64,000 nucleotides of DNA. It comes from Trinickia violacea. GTDB taxonomy: Bacteria; Pseudomonadota; Gammaproteobacteria; Burkholderiales; Burkholderiaceae. Below are positions 61,280-64,000 of this stretch, in pieces. The first letter of the stretch is position 1, and every line of letters starts with the position of its first letter. The notes beneath the pieces are model-generated. The model did not search any database, was not told the origin of the DNA, and saw only the letters and a program-made list of their open reading frames with translations. The DNA lies in NCBI RefSeq assembly GCF_005280735.1, contig NZ_CP040078.1:1984001-2048000 (forward strand), written 5' to 3'. Position numbers and translations under genes: made by a program.

Positions 61280-61777
61280 TTACTTGACCAGCTTGTTCGC
61301 GGCGAGATCCCAGGTCGACGCGGCCGTGCCTTCCTTGGCGCCGTCGTCCTTCTGAGCCGTCAGCTCCCATTTGATCTTCGTGAAGTTCATCGACAGCGTC
61401 TCGACCGGCTTGCCGCCCGAGCCGCCCGACACGCTCACGTTGCTCAGCACGACGTTGCTGAGCGTGTAGGTGATGAACGGCATGATCTTGCCGTCGCTTT
61501 CGGCGGCGTTGCGGCCGACGACCAGCTTCGCGGTCGCGATCGCCTTGCCGCCGCAGCAGTATTCGTTGAGCGTGGGCGTGGAGATGTCGACGAACTTCGT
61601 GACCGTCATCTCGCCGATATGCGGCTTGCCCGACGTGCGCTCCGAATTGCTCACGTCGTTGGTGACCTGCATGGCCACGTTGTGGCTGTACGACATGACT
61701 TCGATCTTGTCCGTGTAGCCTTCGAGCGTGCATTCGCCCTTGATGTCGTCACCGAGATCGAGAATGATCGAATCCAT
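61280..61777 (-). CDS. hcp: Type VI secretion tube protein Hcp (TssD)
   Basis: 165 residues, typical. MDSIILDLGDDIKGECTLEG, then IEVMSYSHNVAMQVTNDV and GEMTVTKFVDISTPTLNEYC are the Hcp1-family core; LSMNFTKIKWELTAQK ends it. Forms the inner tube. It is preceded by a palindromic stretch after tssC, fitting separately stabilised hcp mRNA. Confidence 0.96.
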   Translation of the reverse strand: MDSIILDLGDDIKGECTLEGYTDKIEVMSYSHNVAMQVTNDVSNSERTSGKPHIGEMTVTKFVDISTPTLNEYCCGGKAIATAKLVVGRNAAESDGKIMPFITYTLSNVVLSNVSVSGGSGGKPVETLSMNFTKIKWELTAQKDDGAKEGTAASTWDLAANKLVK

Positions 61778-61849
61778 GAGTCAGCGCTCCTCACGCGTGG
61801 GGAAGCGGCGCGTGCCGTGCTGGCCGCGCCGCGTGGATAGGGGAATCGT

Positions 61850-61896
61850 GCATGCGGTATGCAAAATGCCCAATACCGCATGCGGCATGCCGCATG
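61850..61896 (-). repeat. Nested palindromes between tssC and hcp
   Basis: CATGCGGCATGCCGCATG (61879-61896) is a perfect 18-bp palindrome that begins directly after the tssC stop codon on the transcript. GCATGCGGTAT (61850-61860) and ATACCGCATGC (61873-61883) form an 11-bp perfect stem around a 12-base loop, sharing five bases with the first. The two structures are mutually exclusive. The location suits RNA processing, mRNA protection or partial termination before hcp. Confidence 0.6.
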
Positions 61897-63378
61897 TCAG
61901 GCGGCCGCTGCCGGAGGCGGAAGCGCCGCGACGAGCCGGATCGAAGCGGTCAGCTCCTCGAGCTGGAAGTGCGGCCTGAGGAATACCGTCGCCCGGTAGG
62001 CGCCCGGCTTGCCCGCGACTTCCGTCACGTCGACGCGCGCCTCGCGCAGCGGGTACTGCGCCTTGATCTCCTGCGGGGCGTTGTCGTTGAGCAGCACGTA
62101 GTCGGCGATCCAGGTGTTCAGGTACGAGCGCACGTTGTCGCGCGTCATGAAGCTGCCCACCTTGTCGCGCATGATCACCTTGATGTAATGCGCGAAGCGC
62201 GAAGCGGCGAGCACGTAGGGCAGCATCGCAGAGATGCGCGCGTTGGCTGTGGCCTCGTTCGTGTTGTAGACCGACGGCTTGTTGGCCGTTTGTCCGCCGA
62301 AGAACACGGCAAGCCCTTCGCTCTTCTTGTGGCATAGCGCGATGAAGCCGAGCGAATCCAGTTCCTTTTCGCGCCGGTCGGTGATCGCGACTTCGGTCGG
62401 GCATTTCATCGCCTTGTCGCCCGCGGCCGTCTGGAAGATGTGATCGGGCAGCTTCTCCACCGCGCCGCCGCCTTCCACGCCGCGGATCGCTGCGCACCAG
62501 CTGTACTGCGCGAACGCGTTGGTAATGCGCTGGCCCAGCGCGTACGCGGCGTTGCCCCAGAGATATTTCGAGTGATCGGTGCCGTCGACGTCTTCAATGA
62601 AGCGCATGCCGTCGACCGGATTGCTGTCCGGATGATAGGGACGCCGCATCAGCACGTGCGGCAGCACCAGTGCGACGTAGCGCGAGTCTTCGCTCTTTCT
62701 GAATTCGCGCCAGCGGTGCATGTCGATCGTTTCGAACACCTTCGACAGATCGCGCGGCACGCCGAGCTCGGTGAAGCTGCCCATATCGAACAATTGCGGA
62801 TGGGCCGCCGAAATGAACGGCGCGTGCGCCGCCGCTGCGACCGAGGCGAGCTTTTCGAGCAGGCTCACGTCAGGGGTCTGGCGCGTGAAGTAGTAGTCGC
62901 CGATCAGCACGCTGAACGGGTGCCCGCCGAACGTGCCGTATTCCTCTTCGTAGATCTTCTTGAAGAGCGCGCTCGTGTCGACGTCGATCGCCTTTTCGAG
63001 GTCGTTCTGCAAGTCCTTCTTCGATGCATTGAAGAGGCGCAGCTTGAGCCGCGTGCTGGTCTCGGTGTTCTTCACGAGGTAGTGCAGCCCGCGCCACGAG
63101 GCTTCGAGTGCCTGAAAGTCCGGGTGATGGAGCACCTTGTTCATCTGCTCGCCGATCAGCTCGTCGATCTTGCGGATGTGATCGTTGATCATCGCGACGG
63201 TGTCGCGGCTGATCGTCATGTTCTTGTCGAGCACCTGCAGCGCGAATTCGGCGAGCAGTTCGCGTGCGTGCTGCTGCTGCTCTTCGTCGTGGGCCATGCG
63301 GCCGTCCTGGACGATGCGGTCGAGCAGGGTGAGCGTTTCCGTTTGCGCGGGCGCGGCCGCGGCTTGAATATCCGACAT
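61897..63378 (-). CDS. tssC: Type VI secretion contractile sheath large subunit TssC
   Basis: 493 residues. Markers of TssC (VipB/ImpC): IRKIDELIGEQMNKVLHHPD, LEASWRGLHYLVKNTETSTR, FGGHPFSVLIGDYYFTR, and the C-terminal PLREARVDVTEVAGKPGAYR with HFQLEELTASIRLVA. Follows tssB by 24 bp. Forms the sheath with TssB. Confidence 0.97.
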   Translation of the reverse strand: MSDIQAAAAPAQTETLTLLDRIVQDGRMAHDEEQQQHARELLAEFALQVLDKNMTISRDTVAMINDHIRKIDELIGEQMNKVLHHPDFQALEASWRGLHYLVKNTETSTRLKLRLFNASKKDLQNDLEKAIDVDTSALFKKIYEEEYGTFGGHPFSVLIGDYYFTRQTPDVSLLEKLASVAAAAHAPFISAAHPQLFDMGSFTELGVPRDLSKVFETIDMHRWREFRKSEDSRYVALVLPHVLMRRPYHPDSNPVDGMRFIEDVDGTDHSKYLWGNAAYALGQRITNAFAQYSWCAAIRGVEGGGAVEKLPDHIFQTAAGDKAMKCPTEVAITDRREKELDSLGFIALCHKKSEGLAVFFGGQTANKPSVYNTNEATANARISAMLPYVLAASRFAHYIKVIMRDKVGSFMTRDNVRSYLNTWIADYVLLNDNAPQEIKAQYPLREARVDVTEVAGKPGAYRATVFLRPHFQLEELTASIRLVAALPPPAAAA

Positions 63379-63402
63379 CAGCGTCTCCTGAAGCAGCGGA
63401 AC

Positions 63403-63966
63403 TCAGTTCGCGGGCGTGTCGCCGGCGGGGGCGTCGGGCTCCGACGGCGCCGGCAGTTGCGCGACCTCGCCGTCTTGCGGATGGGCGGACTTGATCTCGG
63501 TCAGCCCCTGCGTGTTGTGCACCACGTCCTGCAGCAGCTTGTCGAGCTCGTCGTTGCCGTCGAGCTTCGTCAGCAAGTCGCGCAGGCGCAGCCGCGCCTC
63601 GTAGAGCTGCTTGAGCGGCGCAATCTGCTTGACGATCTCCACGGGGTCGAACTCGTCGATGTGCTCGAATTTCAGCGCGAGATTCAGCTTGCTGCCGTCG
63701 GAAGCCAGCGTGTTGTCGACTTGCAGCGCAACACGCGGGCCGATCGACTTCATCACGTCGTTGAAGTTGTCGCGATCGATGTCGACGAAGCGGCGCTCCG
63801 TCATTTTCGGCAGCGGCGTTTCGGGACTACCGGACAAGTCGGCAAGGATGCCGACGACCAGCGGCAATTCCCTTTTTTCAATGGCATTGCCGATTTCGAC
63901 GTCGTACGTGATCTGGACGCGCGGCGGGCGGTTCCTTTCGAACCAATGCTGTGTACTGTCAGCCAT
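63403..63966 (-). CDS. tssB: Type VI secretion contractile sheath small subunit TssB
   Basis: 187 residues from MADSTQHWFERNRPPRVQIT with GAGGTG six bases upstream; an ATG two codons earlier lacks that spacing. ELPLVVGILADLSGSPE and RRFVDIDRDNFNDVMKSIGP are the TssB (VipA/ImpB) signature. The last ~25 residues are an acidic, Pro-rich tail. First gene of the minus-strand T6SS operon visible here; tssA, tssK, tssL and tssM are not in the window. Confidence 0.96.
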   Translation of the reverse strand: MADSTQHWFERNRPPRVQITYDVEIGNAIEKRELPLVVGILADLSGSPETPLPKMTERRFVDIDRDNFNDVMKSIGPRVALQVDNTLASDGSKLNLALKFEHIDEFDPVEIVKQIAPLKQLYEARLRLRDLLTKLDGNDELDKLLQDVVHNTQGLTEIKSAHPQDGEVAQLPAPSEPDAPAGDTPAN

Positions 63967-64000
63967 GGTCACCTCAGCAAGTTTCTTTTTCTAATACGTG

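Noticed and set aside
1..64000. tRNA, rRNA or riboswitch genes
   Set aside because: No stretch showed a tRNA TPsiC-arm core with flanking stems, rRNA landmarks or a recognisable riboswitch core.

Overview
The window is GC-rich chromosomal DNA from a beta-proteobacterium, most likely a Burkholderiaceae member of the Paraburkholderia/Trinickia type. This rests on overall gene character (PAAR-like DUF4280 beside a type VI secretion locus, NorR/flavohaemoglobin pair, ba3-type oxidase, CaiB/AcdH/MHS cassette) and not on any marker gene. No rRNA, tRNA, CRISPR array or intact insertion sequence was seen. About 58 protein genes are supported, almost all tightly packed, many with ATGA-type or longer overlaps.

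Region 1 (1-15931, all minus strand) is a surface-polysaccharide locus read from right to left. It opens with rfbF-rfbG-rfbH (CDP-glucose to CDP-4-keto-3,6-dideoxyglucose), then gtrA and a GtrB-like glycosyltransferase, an NDP-sugar reductase/epimerase and a thiamine-diphosphate enzyme of the acetolactate-synthase fold. The last two resemble YerF/YerE of CDP-yersiniose synthesis, so the expected product is a 4-C-branched 3,6-dideoxysugar. A 14-bp perfect hairpin then separates this module from a legionaminic-acid-type nonulosonate module: LegB, LegC, a PglD/NeuD-type N-acetyltransferase, LegI, a Gfo/Idh/MocA oxidoreductase, an SDR, a large polytopic membrane protein (possible GT-C transferase) and LegG, which is cut by the window edge. 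No CMP-sugar synthetase is visible inside the window.

Region 2 (16267-19691, minus) has two acyltransferase-3 membrane proteins and an exported ankyrin-repeat protein, of visibly lower GC. Region 3 (19822-26121) has a MocR-type regulator, a YbfB/YjiJ-type MFS transporter, an AhpD-like protein, flavohaemoglobin Hmp and its divergent NO sensor NorR. Region 4 (26514-31770, plus) is one operon for a ba3-type haem-copper oxidase with three c-type cytochrome proteins carrying seven CXXCH sites in total. Region 5 (31943-37056) holds an exported phosphodiesterase-family protein and several orphan genes, including a 55-residue-repeat Gly/Thr-rich exported protein.

Region 6 (37102-42324) is a divergent sugar/polyol ABC uptake system with an SDR. 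Region 7 (42335-47750) is an acyl-CoA dehydrogenase, class III CoA-transferase and MHS transporter, with a divergent LysR regulator. Region 8 (47776-51386) has a CDGSH protein and a 2-oxoacid dehydrogenase E1alpha-E1beta-E2 operon without E3. Region 9 (51422-63966) is a type VI secretion locus: tssB-tssC-hcp-tssE-tssF-tssG-tssH-vgrG and a MORN-repeat protein on the minus strand, facing a PAAR-like DUF4280 gene and an AT-richer CdtB-like endonuclease/exonuclease/phosphatase gene on the plus strand. That last gene is a good candidate for a little-described T6SS nuclease effector.
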